Assembly: GCF_003046625.1 (NCBI RefSeq)
Contig: NZ_QAAD01000004.1
Span: 124,001 to 188,000 of the forward strand
Direction of reading: 5' to 3'
DNA: 64,000 bases
Source: Mangrovibacterium marinum
GTDB lineage: Bacteria > Bacteroidota > Bacteroidia > Bacteroidales > Prolixibacteraceae
This document shows, in pieces, positions 51,167 through 60,724 of the stretch. Under the pieces are notes generated by a model. The model saw nothing but the letters and a program-made list of their open reading frames with translations, had not been told where the DNA came from and did not search any database. Numbering within the stretch: the stretch's first letter is position 1; every line of letters starts with the position of its first letter. The position numbers were made by a program, and so were the translations under genes.

Positions 51167-52087
51167 ATGAAAAGGGTATTAATAGCAACGGAAAAACCGT
51201 TCGCATCGTCGGCTATCAGCCAGATTGCCGACTTGCTTCATAAAGCCGGTTATTCTCTTAACCTGCTGGAAAAATATTCATCCAAAAACGAGTTATTAGA
51301 TGCCGCCTCTGAGGTCGATGCGCTGATTGTGCGCAGTGATCAGGTCGATCGCGAACTGCTGGATGCCGCAGCGAAGTTGAAAATTGTTGTTCGTGCCGGT
51401 GCCGGCTACGATAATGTGGACACGGCCTATGCGAAAGAAAAATCGGTGGTGGTGATGAATACGCCCGGCCAGAACTCGAATGCGGTGGCCGAATTGGCTA
51501 TTGGTCTTGCTATTTACGGTATTCGGGAGTTTTTCGGGGGTAAATCGGGAGGCGAGTTGCGCGGACGAACACTTGGCTTGCACGGCTATGGTTATGTTGC
51601 ACGCAATGTTCATCGCATTGCCCGCGCGTTGGGGATGAAGGTGCTGACATACACCCGTTTCAGCAAAGCACAGGCAACATCGGAAGGCTTACAGGTAACC
51701 GGCTCGTTGGAAGAACTGTACGCCCAATCGGATGTGGTGTCGATTCATGTGCCGGCCCGTGGCATTCACCTGAAGTCAGTAAGTATGGCCGTGCTGAAAC
51801 AGCTTAAAAAGAACGCAATCATCATAAATACAGCCCGCAAAGAAGTGATTGATGAGGAAGATCTATGCGCGTTTATGACCCAACGTGATGATGTGAAGTA
51901 TTTGTCGGATCTTCGTCCGGATTGCGCGGCTGTTTTTGAGGAGAAGTTTGCCGGTCGCTATTTTTTCACGCCTAAAAAGATTGGAGCACAAACCCAGGAG
52001 GCAAACACGAATGCGGGGCTTGCCGCTGCTCGTCAAATTGTTGCCTTCTTTGAAGAGGGTGACGAAACCTTCCGGGTGAATAAGTAG
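51167..52087 (+). CDS. serA: D-3-phosphoglycerate dehydrogenase-like 2-hydroxyacid dehydrogenase
   Basis: 306 residues, short form without an ACT regulatory domain. The NAD-binding site is GLHGYGYVARNVHRIARALG (about 126-145), preceded by VRAGAGYDNVDTAYA with the substrate-binding Arg. The usual Glu and His of the catalytic triad seem shifted in the C-terminal part (LSDLRPDC, then FTPKKIGAQTQEANTNAG, where a His is normally found before IGA). That lost His is odd but is common in Bacteroidota SerA. Follows serC, so serine biosynthesis is the likely role. Confidence 0.85.
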   Translation: MKRVLIATEKPFASSAISQIADLLHKAGYSLNLLEKYSSKNELLDAASEVDALIVRSDQVDRELLDAAAKLKIVVRAGAGYDNVDTAYAKEKSVVVMNTPGQNSNAVAELAIGLAIYGIREFFGGKSGGELRGRTLGLHGYGYVARNVHRIARALGMKVLTYTRFSKAQATSEGLQVTGSLEELYAQSDVVSIHVPARGIHLKSVSMAVLKQLKKNAIIINTARKEVIDEEDLCAFMTQRDDVKYLSDLRPDCAAVFEEKFAGRYFFTPKKIGAQTQEANTNAGLAAARQIVAFFEEGDETFRVNK

Positions 52088-52261
52088 TTTTGTGTTGCTG
52101 CGCATAGCGAGCAGCCCGGTTGATATTTGGGTTTTCGCATTCCGGAAAGATGATTGCTGCTCATCCGACTTGTTGGGAAAACATCTGGTAAAAGCAGGAG
52201 AAATGTAGGCCTTTTGGTTCGGATTTTCTATTTTCGAAGATACGAACTAAAATGACCTGCT

Positions 52262-53512
52262 ATGGCTATCCTGAAACCTTTTAGGGGGCTTCGCCCTCCG
52301 CAGCAAATCGTCGAAGATTTGGCCTGCTTGCCTTACGATGTGATGAACACGGAAGAGGCTGCCCGCATGGCTTACGGAAAAGAAAATTCCTTATTGCATA
52401 TCACCCGTGCCGAGATCGACTGCCTTACCGGAGTCGATATTCATTCCGAACTTGTATACCAAAAGGCTGTCGCGAATTTTCAGGCCTTTCAGCGTAAGGG
52501 CTGGTTGCTCGAAGAGGAGGAGGAGCGTTTTTATATTTATGCACAAACCATGAATGGCCGCACTCAATATGGTCTGGTTGGGGCTGCTGCCTGCGAGGAT
52601 TACCATCGGGGGGTTATCAAAAAGCACGAGCTAACCCGCCCCGATAAAGAGGAAGACAGGATGGTGCTCACCCGATATCTGAATGCGAACGTGGAACCGG
52701 TGTTTTTTTCCTACAAAGCGGTTCCGGAGATCGATGAAATTATTGCGAGAGTTGTTGCCGAAAATCAGCCGGAATACGATTTTGTGGCCGAAGATGGTTT
52801 CGGACATCAATTTTGGGTGGTGCGCGATCAGTCGACCAACCGGACGATTGAATCGTTATTTGCAAGTAAAGTTCCGGTTACTTACGTGGCCGACGGGCAT
52901 CACCGTACCGCAGCGGCTGCCCGCGTAGGGCTGGAACGCAAAGCCCAAAATCCGAAGCATTGCGGCAACGAGTCGTACAATTATTTCATGGCTGTCCATT
53001 TTCCGGATAATCAATTGCAGATCATGGATTATAATCGTCTGGTGAAGGATCTGAATGGCTTGTCGGGAACAGAATTTCTTGAAAAACTGGAAGCTGCTTT
53101 TACCATAACAAAAAAGGGAGAGGAACCTTACAAGCCTTCGCGGCTACACGAGTTTAGCTTATATCTGGATGGTTGCTGGTATTGCCTGCAATCGAAGGAA
53201 GGAACTTATAACGATGCTGATCCGATCGAACAGTTGGATGTGACCATCCTTTCGGAACAAGTGTTGCGCCCGATTCTGAATATTCAGAATCTGCGGACTT
53301 CCAAACGGATCGAATTTGTTGGCGGAATCCGGGGGATGGAAGCGCTGAAAAAGCAAGTTGACACAGGAGCCATGAAGGCGGCTTTTGCCTTATTTCCGGT
53401 ATCCATGCGCCAGCTGATTGCTATTGCTGACAGCGGGAACATTATGCCACCAAAAACCACCTGGTTCGAACCCAAACTTCGTTCCGGTTTGGTGATTCAC
53501 AAACTCGATTAG
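52262..53512 (+). CDS. DUF1015 domain protein
   Basis: 416 residues. Starts AILKPFRGLRPPQQIVEDLACLPYDV, the DUF1015 signature, with VTYVADGHHRTAAA (about residue 210) and a C-terminal NIMPPKTTWFEPKLRSGL. No signal peptide. Biochemical function unknown to me; members are often placed beside serA/serC in Bacteroidota and Clostridia, as here, which suggests a link to serine or hydroxyacid metabolism. HHRTAAA resembles a nucleotide-binding or ParB-like motif, which is only a resemblance. Confidence 0.9.
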   Translation: MAILKPFRGLRPPQQIVEDLACLPYDVMNTEEAARMAYGKENSLLHITRAEIDCLTGVDIHSELVYQKAVANFQAFQRKGWLLEEEEERFYIYAQTMNGRTQYGLVGAAACEDYHRGVIKKHELTRPDKEEDRMVLTRYLNANVEPVFFSYKAVPEIDEIIARVVAENQPEYDFVAEDGFGHQFWVVRDQSTNRTIESLFASKVPVTYVADGHHRTAAAARVGLERKAQNPKHCGNESYNYFMAVHFPDNQLQIMDYNRLVKDLNGLSGTEFLEKLEAAFTITKKGEEPYKPSRLHEFSLYLDGCWYCLQSKEGTYNDADPIEQLDVTILSEQVLRPILNIQNLRTSKRIEFVGGIRGMEALKKQVDTGAMKAAFALFPVSMRQLIAIADSGNIMPPKTTWFEPKLRSGLVIHKLD

Positions 53513-53536
53513 CAGCGCTTAGCCACCGAGCAATAA

Positions 53537-53566
53537 AAAAGCCCGACAGTTCATGTTCGGGCTTTT
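53537..53566. terminator. Bidirectional terminator after the DUF1015 gene
   Basis: AAAAGCCCGA/TCGGGCTTTT with a 10-base loop, A-rich before and T-rich after. It serves the DUF1015 gene on the plus strand and the acidic-protein gene on the minus strand. Confidence 0.85.
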
Positions 53567-53581
53567 GGGTCTTATCCGTGA

Positions 53582-53953
53582 TTAATCTTCATCATCGTCA
53601 TCATCATCGTCGTCGTACGAATCATCCTCGTCCTCGTCTTCGTCGGGGATGTCCATATCTTCCGAATATTTGTCTTCGTATGCTTCGCGGCTTTCATCTT
53701 TCAAGGTGCCATCGTCATCGTAGTCATCATCGTCGCTAATAATGTCGATTGCTTCCTGGGTGGTCATACGAACCAAATAGTAGCGATCTTCAGTCTCAAA
53801 CGGAAGTGCGCTAACCAACATACCGTCTTTATTGGTGAAGCTGATCAGGTTCTGGCTAAATCCGTTGGGATACTCCAGTTTGATTTGTTCTTTGATTGCT
53901 TCGTCTAACTTTTCGTAATCTTTGATTACTCTGGGTTTACTGATAGGTGCCAT
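53582..53953 (-). CDS. Conserved Bacteroidota protein with very acidic C-terminus
   Basis: 123 residues, cytoplasmic. The N-terminal 80 residues form a small mixed domain (IKEQIKLEYPNGFSQNLISF, DRYYLVRMTTQEAIDIISDD). The last 50 residues are almost all Asp and Glu with a final Asp-rich run. I recognise it as a protein widespread and unnamed in Bacteroidota. The acidic tail could bind basic proteins or metals. It has an exceptional Shine-Dalgarno, which suggests high expression. Stands alone between terminators. Confidence 0.85.
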   Translation of the reverse strand: MAPISKPRVIKDYEKLDEAIKEQIKLEYPNGFSQNLISFTNKDGMLVSALPFETEDRYYLVRMTTQEAIDIISDDDDYDDDGTLKDESREAYEDKYSEDMDIPDEDEDEDDSYDDDDDDDDED

Positions 53954-53960
53954 AAAAATT

Positions 53961-53967
53961 CCTCCTT
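53961..53967 (-). promoter_or_regulatory. Strong Shine-Dalgarno (AAGGAGG)
   Basis: On the minus strand AAGGAGG stands 7 bases before the ATG of the acidic protein. Bacteroidota genes usually lack such sites, and other genes of this window do. Confidence 0.8.
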
Positions 53968-54158
53968 ATCCTCTTAGCCCTAAGGGCATTGGTCATTCGT
54001 TCTTAGTCGTTTTATTATGGTCGCAAAATACAAAATTGAAAGAATAAAAAAATAGCTTGAAAAGCATGCAGCAAAAAAAACTTGCATTATCGGCCAAGCT
54101 ATGCTTGTGTTTGCAGTTTACCCATTTGCAGAATAGTAGGTTACACTAATTTTAATGT

Positions 54159-54755
54159 TTAGAAAATATTTTCGATTTCGATGATTGGCATATTTTTCAA
54201 ATCGAAAAAGGCATTAATTATGGCTACTTTTTCGTAACTCTGCAGGTCGTCCGGTGTTATAAATTCCTCTTGGATATGGCCGGTCTCCAGCAGCTTCTGG
54301 CGTTGGGTTCCTTGTAACAAGGGCGAGGCAGGAGTCAGCCAGCTGTGACCATCAAAAAACAAGAGATTGCCGATGCTACAGTCGGTGATTGCTCCCTGGC
54401 GCACAATAATGATCTCATCAGCCTGGCCACGCTGTTCAAACAGTTTGTTTAAGATGCTTCGGTCGGCAAATTTCAGGTGGTAGTCTATTTGCGGGCAGTT
54501 CACGATCTTCAGACTTGTGAATGAGCGTTCTTTCTGCGGGATAAAGTCAATCCGATCGATTTGCCGGGAGTAAAGCACGCGACAACGGTACAGACCATCC
54601 ATGCAGCTTTCCGGAACAGCAATAAGCTCGTTCAGCTCGAGCGGTGGTAGTGGGCCGAAAAGCTCCCGGCGAGCTGCATTCAAACGGCGGTTATGGTAGT
54701 CCAGGTTGAAAAGTTGCCCGTTGTCGAGCTTAATGGTTTCCAATAATTGGCACAT
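54159..54755 (-). CDS. pabC: Aminodeoxychorismate lyase-like class IV aminotransferase
   Basis: 198 residues, shorter than usual PabC (about 270) but as found for the Bacteroidota form. N-terminal LLETIKLDNGQLFNLDYHNRRLN and DEIIIVRQGAITDCSIGNLLFF are class IV PLP fold marks, the latter matching the family E/D-x-x-x-SN region. KPxx-type lysine is less obvious: the expected PLP lysine may be in IDFIPQKERSFTSLKIV. It overlaps the end of the pabB-like gene by 26 bp, so the two are translationally coupled. Together they would make 4-aminobenzoate for folate. Confidence 0.85.
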   Translation of the reverse strand: MCQLLETIKLDNGQLFNLDYHNRRLNAARRELFGPLPPLELNELIAVPESCMDGLYRCRVLYSRQIDRIDFIPQKERSFTSLKIVNCPQIDYHLKFADRSILNKLFEQRGQADEIIIVRQGAITDCSIGNLLFFDGHSWLTPASPLLQGTQRQKLLETGHIQEEFITPDDLQSYEKVAIINAFFDLKNMPIIEIENIF

Positions 54756-55713
54756 ATACTTTTTTTATCAGTTCTTCGTATTCCTCGCGGCAGTTGCTCA
54801 GGTATGTAATGCCACCGCCGCTTTTAAAGGTAAACTTATCACCGTTTTGTTCCAAATAGCGGATGAGCACGCAGCTATCCACATTTTGGCCATCAAACAC
54901 CCCAAATATGCCGGTATACCAGCTTCGTTGGTATTGCTCGGCGGCCTCGATTACTTCAACTGTTTTGGCTTTCGGAGCGCCGGTAATCGAGCCGGCGGGC
55001 AGCAAGCTGGCGAAGATGTCTCCCAAATGCGCGTGATAGTCGGCAGCAAGCCGGCCCGTAATCTCGGAGCTCATTTGCAGTAGTTTGCCCCGGTTCGATT
55101 GTATCTCGTCCAGATAGCAAAAGCGTGTTACTTCAACCTGGTCTGCAATCCGGCTGAGGTCGTTCCGGATTAAATCGACGATGGTATGATGCTCGGCCAG
55201 CTCCTTTCGATTGGTTTTCAGAAGCTGTTCCGCATTCGGAAGAGTGGCGTCAATGGTTCCTTTCATGGGGTACGAGGAGATCTGGCCATCTTTAATTCGT
55301 ACAAAAATCTCGGGCGAGAAACAAACAAACTCATCTTTCAGATACACCAAATAAGGCGATTGGCTTTGGTGGGCAATTTCGTCCAGCCTGAGGTTGGTCG
55401 ATACCGCTGTTGGCATGGTGAGGTTCAGCAGATAACTGTCGCCGGCATGAATGTGTTTTTGCACTAAATTGAAGGCTTGCTCATAGCGCGCGAAGCTTAC
55501 CGGTTCGGCTTGCCAGCTAACCGGATGATTGTTGTAAGGGGTGGCTGTGAAGTTGCCGTGTTGCGGTGTGCGCCAAAACAGCTCGGGGGCACACTCGTGC
55601 CATTCCAGTACCCGGGCTTTCCGGCATTCAAAGTCGAAAAGAAAAACAAAAGGACGTCTTTTGTGTCCCAGCTTGTTCATCTTTCTGATTATATCGCTTG
55701 TAATGGTATACAT
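54730..55713 (-). CDS. pabB: Aminodeoxychorismate synthase component I
   Basis: 327 residues from the ATG giving MYTITSDIIRKMNKLG; a GTG three codons earlier and an ATG 11 codons later are alternatives. Chorismate-binding fold with FSPEIFVRIKDGQISSYPMKGTID, NRKELAEHHTIVDLIRNDLSRIA, LLPAGSITGAPKAKTVEVIEAAE and GIFGVFDG. The PIKGT-type lysine region reads PMKGT. It converts chorismate to aminodeoxychorismate using ammonia from a glutaminase subunit (PabA) that is not in the window. Confidence 0.93.
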   Translation of the reverse strand: MYTITSDIIRKMNKLGHKRRPFVFLFDFECRKARVLEWHECAPELFWRTPQHGNFTATPYNNHPVSWQAEPVSFARYEQAFNLVQKHIHAGDSYLLNLTMPTAVSTNLRLDEIAHQSQSPYLVYLKDEFVCFSPEIFVRIKDGQISSYPMKGTIDATLPNAEQLLKTNRKELAEHHTIVDLIRNDLSRIADQVEVTRFCYLDEIQSNRGKLLQMSSEITGRLAADYHAHLGDIFASLLPAGSITGAPKAKTVEVIEAAEQYQRSWYTGIFGVFDGQNVDSCVLIRYLEQNGDKFTFKSGGGITYLSNCREEYEELIKKVYVPIIGNH

Positions 55714-55863
55714 GAGGTGCACAAAGATAGAAAAACCGGTGAAAAGCGATTTGCTCTTTCGAATGTCGGCTGTCGATGCTCGCTTTCCCGGCTGTCGCCG
55801 ATGTTTGTTTTCCCGAACGCTAAGTTCTGTGTATTTTAGCCGCCGAATAAAACAAAGAAAATT

Positions 55864-57078
55864 ATGAAGATTCGTTTTTATCTGGGAGCCCTGGTGGCTA
55901 TTTTGCTGGCATCCTGCCAGTCAGCTACGCGACAGTTGACCCCGGAAACATACCGCGCGGTATTTGACGCGCAGGATCAACAGGAAATTCCGTTCCTGTT
56001 TAAAGTGAAGTCGGCAACAAGCCTCGAAATTTATAATGGCGACGAAGTTATTGTCGTTGATGAGATCAGCTATTCCAACGATTCGGTAACCATTCAACTG
56101 CCGGTGTTCGACAGTTTTATAAAAGCCAGGATCGATGCCGGCGGCCGTTTGGAGGGCTATTACTCCAAGCCGGGGGCAAGCTACAAAGTGCCCTTTCGGG
56201 CTGTCGTTGGCGATCATCGTTTTACGGTTGCTGCGGAACCGACAGTTGATATCACTGGTGACTGGCAAGTGTTGTTTGGCAAGGACTCGACCGACCAAAC
56301 TAGTTGGGCAAAAGGTTCGTTTGAGCAGGACGGCAGCCGCGTTACCGGCACTTTTCGCACACCCACGGGCGATTATCGCTTTTTGGAAGGGGTGATGGAT
56401 GGAAACCAGCTGAAATTGTCAGCTTTTGATGGTGTGCATCTGTTTTTATTTACCGCCACCGTGGCCGACAGCAGCCTGAATGGCACCTTTTACTCGAAAA
56501 ACAGCTGGAAAGAAAGTTTTAGCGGAGTTCGGAATGAACGCTTCGAACTGCCGGATCCGGAGAGCCTAACGACCCTGAAGGAAGGATATGAAAGCATTAG
56601 CTTCAGCTTTCCCGATGAGCACGGCGCCCTGGTTTCGCTTAGCGACGAACAGTTTAAAGACAAGGTGGTTGTCGTGCAGATTATGGGAAGCTGGTGTCCC
56701 AATTGCCTGGATGAAACCCGCTATTTTGCCAGTTATGCCCGAACGCATGCCAATCAGCCTCTGGCCTTTGTAGGCCTGGCTTTTGAATATGCCAAGACCG
56801 ACTCCGCTTGTTTTGCTGCTATTGCGCGATTAAAACAAAATGTTGGTGTTGATTATCCGATTTTACTGGCCATGAATGGCACGGAGAATCGCAAGGAAGC
56901 ATCGGCAAAGATCCCCGGGCTGAGCCGGATAATGTCTTACCCAACCAGCATCATCATCGATAAGCAAGGCCACGTGCGGCGTATTCATACCGGGTTCGAT
57001 GGTCCGGCAACGGGCGACAAATACACGGCTTATCAAACCCGATTCGATCACTTTATTCAAAAATTGATGGCCGAATAG
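55864..57078 (+). CDS. TlpA-like thiol-disulfide protein, lipoprotein
   Basis: 404 residues with lipobox LLASC (Cys19). Residues 25-225 form beta-rich domains (TGDWQVLFGKDSTDQTSW, GSRVTGTFRTPTGDYRFLEG) like the DUF4369-type front halves seen in Bacteroidota. Residues 250-404 are a thioredoxin fold with active site WCPNC (Cys278, Cys281) and cis-Pro region SYPTSIIIDKQG. Periplasmic, membrane-anchored disulfide reductase, perhaps for cytochrome maturation or outer-membrane protein handling. Stand-alone, divergent from pabB. Confidence 0.88.
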   Translation: MKIRFYLGALVAILLASCQSATRQLTPETYRAVFDAQDQQEIPFLFKVKSATSLEIYNGDEVIVVDEISYSNDSVTIQLPVFDSFIKARIDAGGRLEGYYSKPGASYKVPFRAVVGDHRFTVAAEPTVDITGDWQVLFGKDSTDQTSWAKGSFEQDGSRVTGTFRTPTGDYRFLEGVMDGNQLKLSAFDGVHLFLFTATVADSSLNGTFYSKNSWKESFSGVRNERFELPDPESLTTLKEGYESISFSFPDEHGALVSLSDEQFKDKVVVVQIMGSWCPNCLDETRYFASYARTHANQPLAFVGLAFEYAKTDSACFAAIARLKQNVGVDYPILLAMNGTENRKEASAKIPGLSRIMSYPTSIIIDKQGHVRRIHTGFDGPATGDKYTAYQTRFDHFIQKLMAE

Positions 57079-57279
57079 GGATCATTTATTTTTCCCGGAT
57101 AATCCCCGTGAGCAGGCCAGCTTGCGCAGGGGGATTGTATTTGGATGTCCGTTAAATCATCGATACAATTGCCTGTCAGAACATGGCCTGCTCAAATCAG
57201 CAGCCCATAAATTGTCCGGAGGATGTAAACCTTCTGGTTGTGCTGTTGTTTCCCTTTACTTAGTATATTCTTTTTGCTC

Positions 57280-57909
57280 ATGAACACAAACCGAAGACCC
57301 CGTACAAGTCAGGTAGCTGTAAAGCGCCTGGTGTTGTTAAATCGTTACTACCGCATTACCCGTTTCTACGACTTTATTCGCGATACTTCCGTAAAAGGCG
57401 GGATTGTTATTGCCGTATTTGTGGCCATACTCGTTGGGCTCGAATATTTTGTGCTCGACTTTGATGTGCTGCTAAATCAGCTGGTGGAAACGTATTCGCC
57501 AGCCGTGGTGTTTTCTACCTTTTTTGCATCCGAAACGGTTTTAGGGTTGTTGCCTCCCGAAATTTTCATTGCCTGGGCTTCGAAGGCTGATACACCGTGG
57601 TTGTTTCTGGCTGTTTTGGCATCGCTGTCCTATCTTGGAGGTGTGGTGGCTTACCTGGCCGGCAACCGACTGTTTTTAATCCCTTCGGTGAAGGATCACA
57701 TCGAAATGAAGATTGCCCGGCATATTGTGAACTTGCGCAAGTGGGGCGGGCTGTTTGTGTTTATTGGAGCCATGTTGCCCTTGCCGCACTCTATTGTTAG
57801 TCTGGCCTGCGGATTGATCAAATATAGCTTTCGCAGTTATTTGCTGTGGGCGCTCTTTCGGTTTGTTCGTTTCGTGATTTATGCCGTCATCTTATTTCAA
57901 ATTTTTTGA
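57280..57909 (+). CDS. DedA/VTT-domain membrane protein
   Basis: 209 residues from ATG (MNTNRRPRTS); an earlier in-frame start is less likely. About five membrane helices, beginning at GGIVIAVFVAILVGLEYFVL. The VTT/SNARE-associated pattern is visible in FFASETVLGLLPPEIFIAWA, LSYLGGVVAYLAGNRLF and WGGLFVFIGAMLPLPHSIVSLACGLIKYSFRSY. Family members flip or transport lipids, or affect membrane homeostasis. Specific role unknown. Confidence 0.85.
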   Translation: MNTNRRPRTSQVAVKRLVLLNRYYRITRFYDFIRDTSVKGGIVIAVFVAILVGLEYFVLDFDVLLNQLVETYSPAVVFSTFFASETVLGLLPPEIFIAWASKADTPWLFLAVLASLSYLGGVVAYLAGNRLFLIPSVKDHIEMKIARHIVNLRKWGGLFVFIGAMLPLPHSIVSLACGLIKYSFRSYLLWALFRFVRFVIYAVILFQIF

Positions 57910-57937
57910 TCGGCTCCCTGGCTTCCACATAACCTTT

Positions 57938-58339
57938 TTATTTCGGTAAGTCATCAAATTGGCGGAGTTTTTCGAGTTCGTTGTCCCAATTCGCTTTGCT
58001 GCCAACAAATATGTGGGAATCGGGTCTGATGTGTATATCGGTGTCAAGGCATCCGGCCGGAATAACTAACATCTTTCCGTCATCGGCAGTATGGGGGAGG
58101 GCCGAACCACATTCGATGCAAAAACTTTTCGAATGACGAGTCCCCTGAAGGTGAAAGATTTTAACCAGCGGCTCTCCCGATAGCCATTTCAGACTGGCCG
58201 AAGAAGAAAATAAATTGGCCGCGTGAGCCGATCCGGTATCTTTTCGGCAACGGTTGCAATGACATAGAAAGAAGCGGTGGAAATCACCTTCGATTTCAAA
58301 CCGAATGGCTCCGCAAAGGCATGATCCGGTGTATTTCAT
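57938..58339 (-). CDS. GFA/CENP-V family zinc protein
   Basis: 133 residues from ATG (MKYTGSCLCGAIRF). Zinc-binding cysteines are in CLCGAI, CHCNRCRKDTGS and CIECGSALP, the standard GFA (glutathione-dependent formaldehyde-activating) layout. The family includes S-hydroxymethyl-glutathione synthase (now doubted) and many proteins of unknown action. No signal peptide. Stand-alone gene. Confidence 0.9.
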   Translation of the reverse strand: MKYTGSCLCGAIRFEIEGDFHRFFLCHCNRCRKDTGSAHAANLFSSSASLKWLSGEPLVKIFHLQGTRHSKSFCIECGSALPHTADDGKMLVIPAGCLDTDIHIRPDSHIFVGSKANWDNELEKLRQFDDLPK

Positions 58340-58529
58340 TGGTATTGACTTCAAATTTTCTTCAAGATACAAAAAAACTAAGTGTAGCGAATGAAACGTA
58401 AATGCAGCTTTTCAAGCTGACGGAAGCGATCGGTTTTTCTGCTTTTTCTGCATTTCTGTCAGGTGAATTTTGTTTGGAGCACTTCTTGATGAATTTGATT
58501 TTCGTATCTTATTACATCAGATCACATTT

Positions 58530-60707
58530 ATGGACAATACAGACATCAAAAGACAATACCGAACAATTTGCGACCATTTGGCTAAACGCCGCTTAAAATC
58601 AGCATTCGATCAACTGGAAAAGCTGATCCTAACCAACGCGTTGGGACTATTTCACGATCAGTGGCGGGAACTTAACCAGACCTACCACTATATGTTGCAG
58701 TATACCGTGGAGGGTATTCGCGATCCGGAACGCCAGAAAATTTACCGCCGCTTGATCGATTCAACTTACGAGTTGGCCGATCAGGTGTACGAGGCCTTAC
58801 GCCTGAAGCATGCTTCGTCGGTTGAGTATGAAAAGAAACGCGGGTTTAAGGAGCATTTTATTAGCGATTTCGACTCGTTTTTGAGCCAGCTGGAGGCTGA
58901 CACCGAAGATCCGAAGGAAGCCCGGCAAAAACATCAGCAAATACGTCGCTTGTTTTATTACCTTTGGTTTCAGGATCGTTTTAGCGAGCAGGGGCTATTG
59001 TTCCTGGGGCGTTTTATGAACAGCCCTTCAATCTTAATAAGTTACAAAGCCTTTGTGATTACGGCGGTGAGTTTGAGTTTACAGCGGCAATTCGACGAGC
59101 AGAAGTTCTTCTTTCTGTTTAATGCCTATGAATCCGAAGAGCAGCAGATTAAACAGCGCGCGCTGGTGGGGCTGTTGCTGGCCCTTTATCAGTACGATTC
59201 GCGCTTGCCCTTTTATGGCGGTATAACCGGACGATTGAAGCTGTTGAATGACGATCCGGAATTTAAGCGAAACCTCGAGCGCGTCATCATTCAGCTGATA
59301 CGGGCTAAGGAGACCGAGAAGCTTCAGCAGCGCATCCGCGATGAGATTATGCCCGAAATGATCAAAATAAGCGAACATCTGAAAGATAAAATCGAGCTGG
59401 ATAGCCTGATGGAGGATGGTATTTCGGAAGATAAAAACCCCGAATGGCAGGAGATGATTGAGGAGTCGCCAGTGCTGATGAATAAAATGCAGGAGTTTTC
59501 GGAACTGCAAATGGAAGGAGCCGATGTTTTTTTGGGCTCGTTCGCGATGCTGAAGTCGTTCCCCTTTTTCAGTGAAATAGCCAATTGGTTTATGCCATTT
59601 TTTGCGCAAAACCCGGATTTGGATAAAGCACTCGATTTGTCGGACGATTTAACCCGTCGGTTTGTGGAGGTAATGGGCAAGGCGCCTTTGTTATGTAATT
59701 CGGATAAGTATTCATTTAGTTTGAGTCTGAGTCAAATACCGCAGCAAAACCGCGAGTTTATGTTTCAGGGGATGCAGGCGGAAATGGATCAGTTTCAGGA
59801 AATAGAACAAGATGAAGCGCTGAACGATCCGGGCCGTATCGCAGGCTTGTTGTCCAATCAGTACATCCAGGACCTGTACCGCTTTTATAAGTTGCATCCG
59901 CGACGTCACGATTTTGACGATCTGTTTGGCTGGCGCTTCGACTTCCACAATAAATTAACGCTGGGCGCTATTTTGAAAGAAGATCGGGCAATTGTCCGGA
60001 ACATTGGCGAGTACTACTTCACGAAGAATTATTTTGACGAGGCTATCGGAATTTTTGAGTATCTGCTGACCGACGCGCAGGATGGAGAGCTGTACCAAAA
60101 ACTGGCATTTTGCTACCAAAAATCAGGGAACTACGAAAAAGCCCTTGATGCCTATCAAAAGGCTGAGCTGTATGACCTGAACCGGATATGGAACCTGAAG
60201 AAAATAGCGCTTTGTTACCGTAATTTAAAGCAGCCGCTGAAAGCGCTCGAATACTACAACGAAGTGGAGGCGCTGGATCATGACGATCTGTCCAATCATC
60301 TCAATACCGGCCATTGTTTGCTCGAGTTGGGACGTTTTGATGAGGCTCTTCAGTATTATTTTAAGGTGGAATATTTGAAACCGGGCAACCGAAAGGTGTG
60401 GCGCCCTATCGGCTGGTGTTCGTTCCTGACGGGCAAACAGAAACAGGCTGAAAGTTACTTCGAAAAGCTGATGGCGGAAAACCCCAGTCAGCACGACCTG
60501 ATGAATATGGGGCACGTGCAATGGGCCTTGGGTAACCGCAAAGCTGCTCTGGATTATTACAAACAGGCAATTTCGAAGCCCAACTTTACCGAGGCCGACT
60601 TTATGGATGTGTTTGCCGAGGACCTTCCGCAGTTGCTAAAGCAGGGAATCGATCAGGACGATGTGCCCATTATGCTCGACCAGCTGCGCTATTTTGTTGA
60701 AGAATAA
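58530..60707 (+). CDS. Large TPR-repeat protein
   Basis: 725 residues from ATG (MDNTDIKRQYRTICDH); a longer in-frame form begins upstream without support. The N-terminal 480 residues are helical with no family I can name (LFYYLWFQDRFSEQG, GDFSSF-like linkers). From about residue 500 on, TPR-like repeats are clear: NIGEYYFTKNYFDEAIGIFEYL, KLAFCYQKSGNYEKALDAYQKA, NTGHCLLELGRFDEALQYYFKV, NMGHVQWALGNRKAALDYYKQA. No signal peptide. Probably a cytoplasmic scaffold found in Bacteroidetes; function unknown. Confidence 0.85.
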   Translation: MDNTDIKRQYRTICDHLAKRRLKSAFDQLEKLILTNALGLFHDQWRELNQTYHYMLQYTVEGIRDPERQKIYRRLIDSTYELADQVYEALRLKHASSVEYEKKRGFKEHFISDFDSFLSQLEADTEDPKEARQKHQQIRRLFYYLWFQDRFSEQGLLFLGRFMNSPSILISYKAFVITAVSLSLQRQFDEQKFFFLFNAYESEEQQIKQRALVGLLLALYQYDSRLPFYGGITGRLKLLNDDPEFKRNLERVIIQLIRAKETEKLQQRIRDEIMPEMIKISEHLKDKIELDSLMEDGISEDKNPEWQEMIEESPVLMNKMQEFSELQMEGADVFLGSFAMLKSFPFFSEIANWFMPFFAQNPDLDKALDLSDDLTRRFVEVMGKAPLLCNSDKYSFSLSLSQIPQQNREFMFQGMQAEMDQFQEIEQDEALNDPGRIAGLLSNQYIQDLYRFYKLHPRRHDFDDLFGWRFDFHNKLTLGAILKEDRAIVRNIGEYYFTKNYFDEAIGIFEYLLTDAQDGELYQKLAFCYQKSGNYEKALDAYQKAELYDLNRIWNLKKIALCYRNLKQPLKALEYYNEVEALDHDDLSNHLNTGHCLLELGRFDEALQYYFKVEYLKPGNRKVWRPIGWCSFLTGKQKQAESYFEKLMAENPSQHDLMNMGHVQWALGNRKAALDYYKQAISKPNFTEADFMDVFAEDLPQLLKQGIDQDDVPIMLDQLRYFVEE

Positions 60708-60724
60708 CAGGCGGGAAGTTCACC

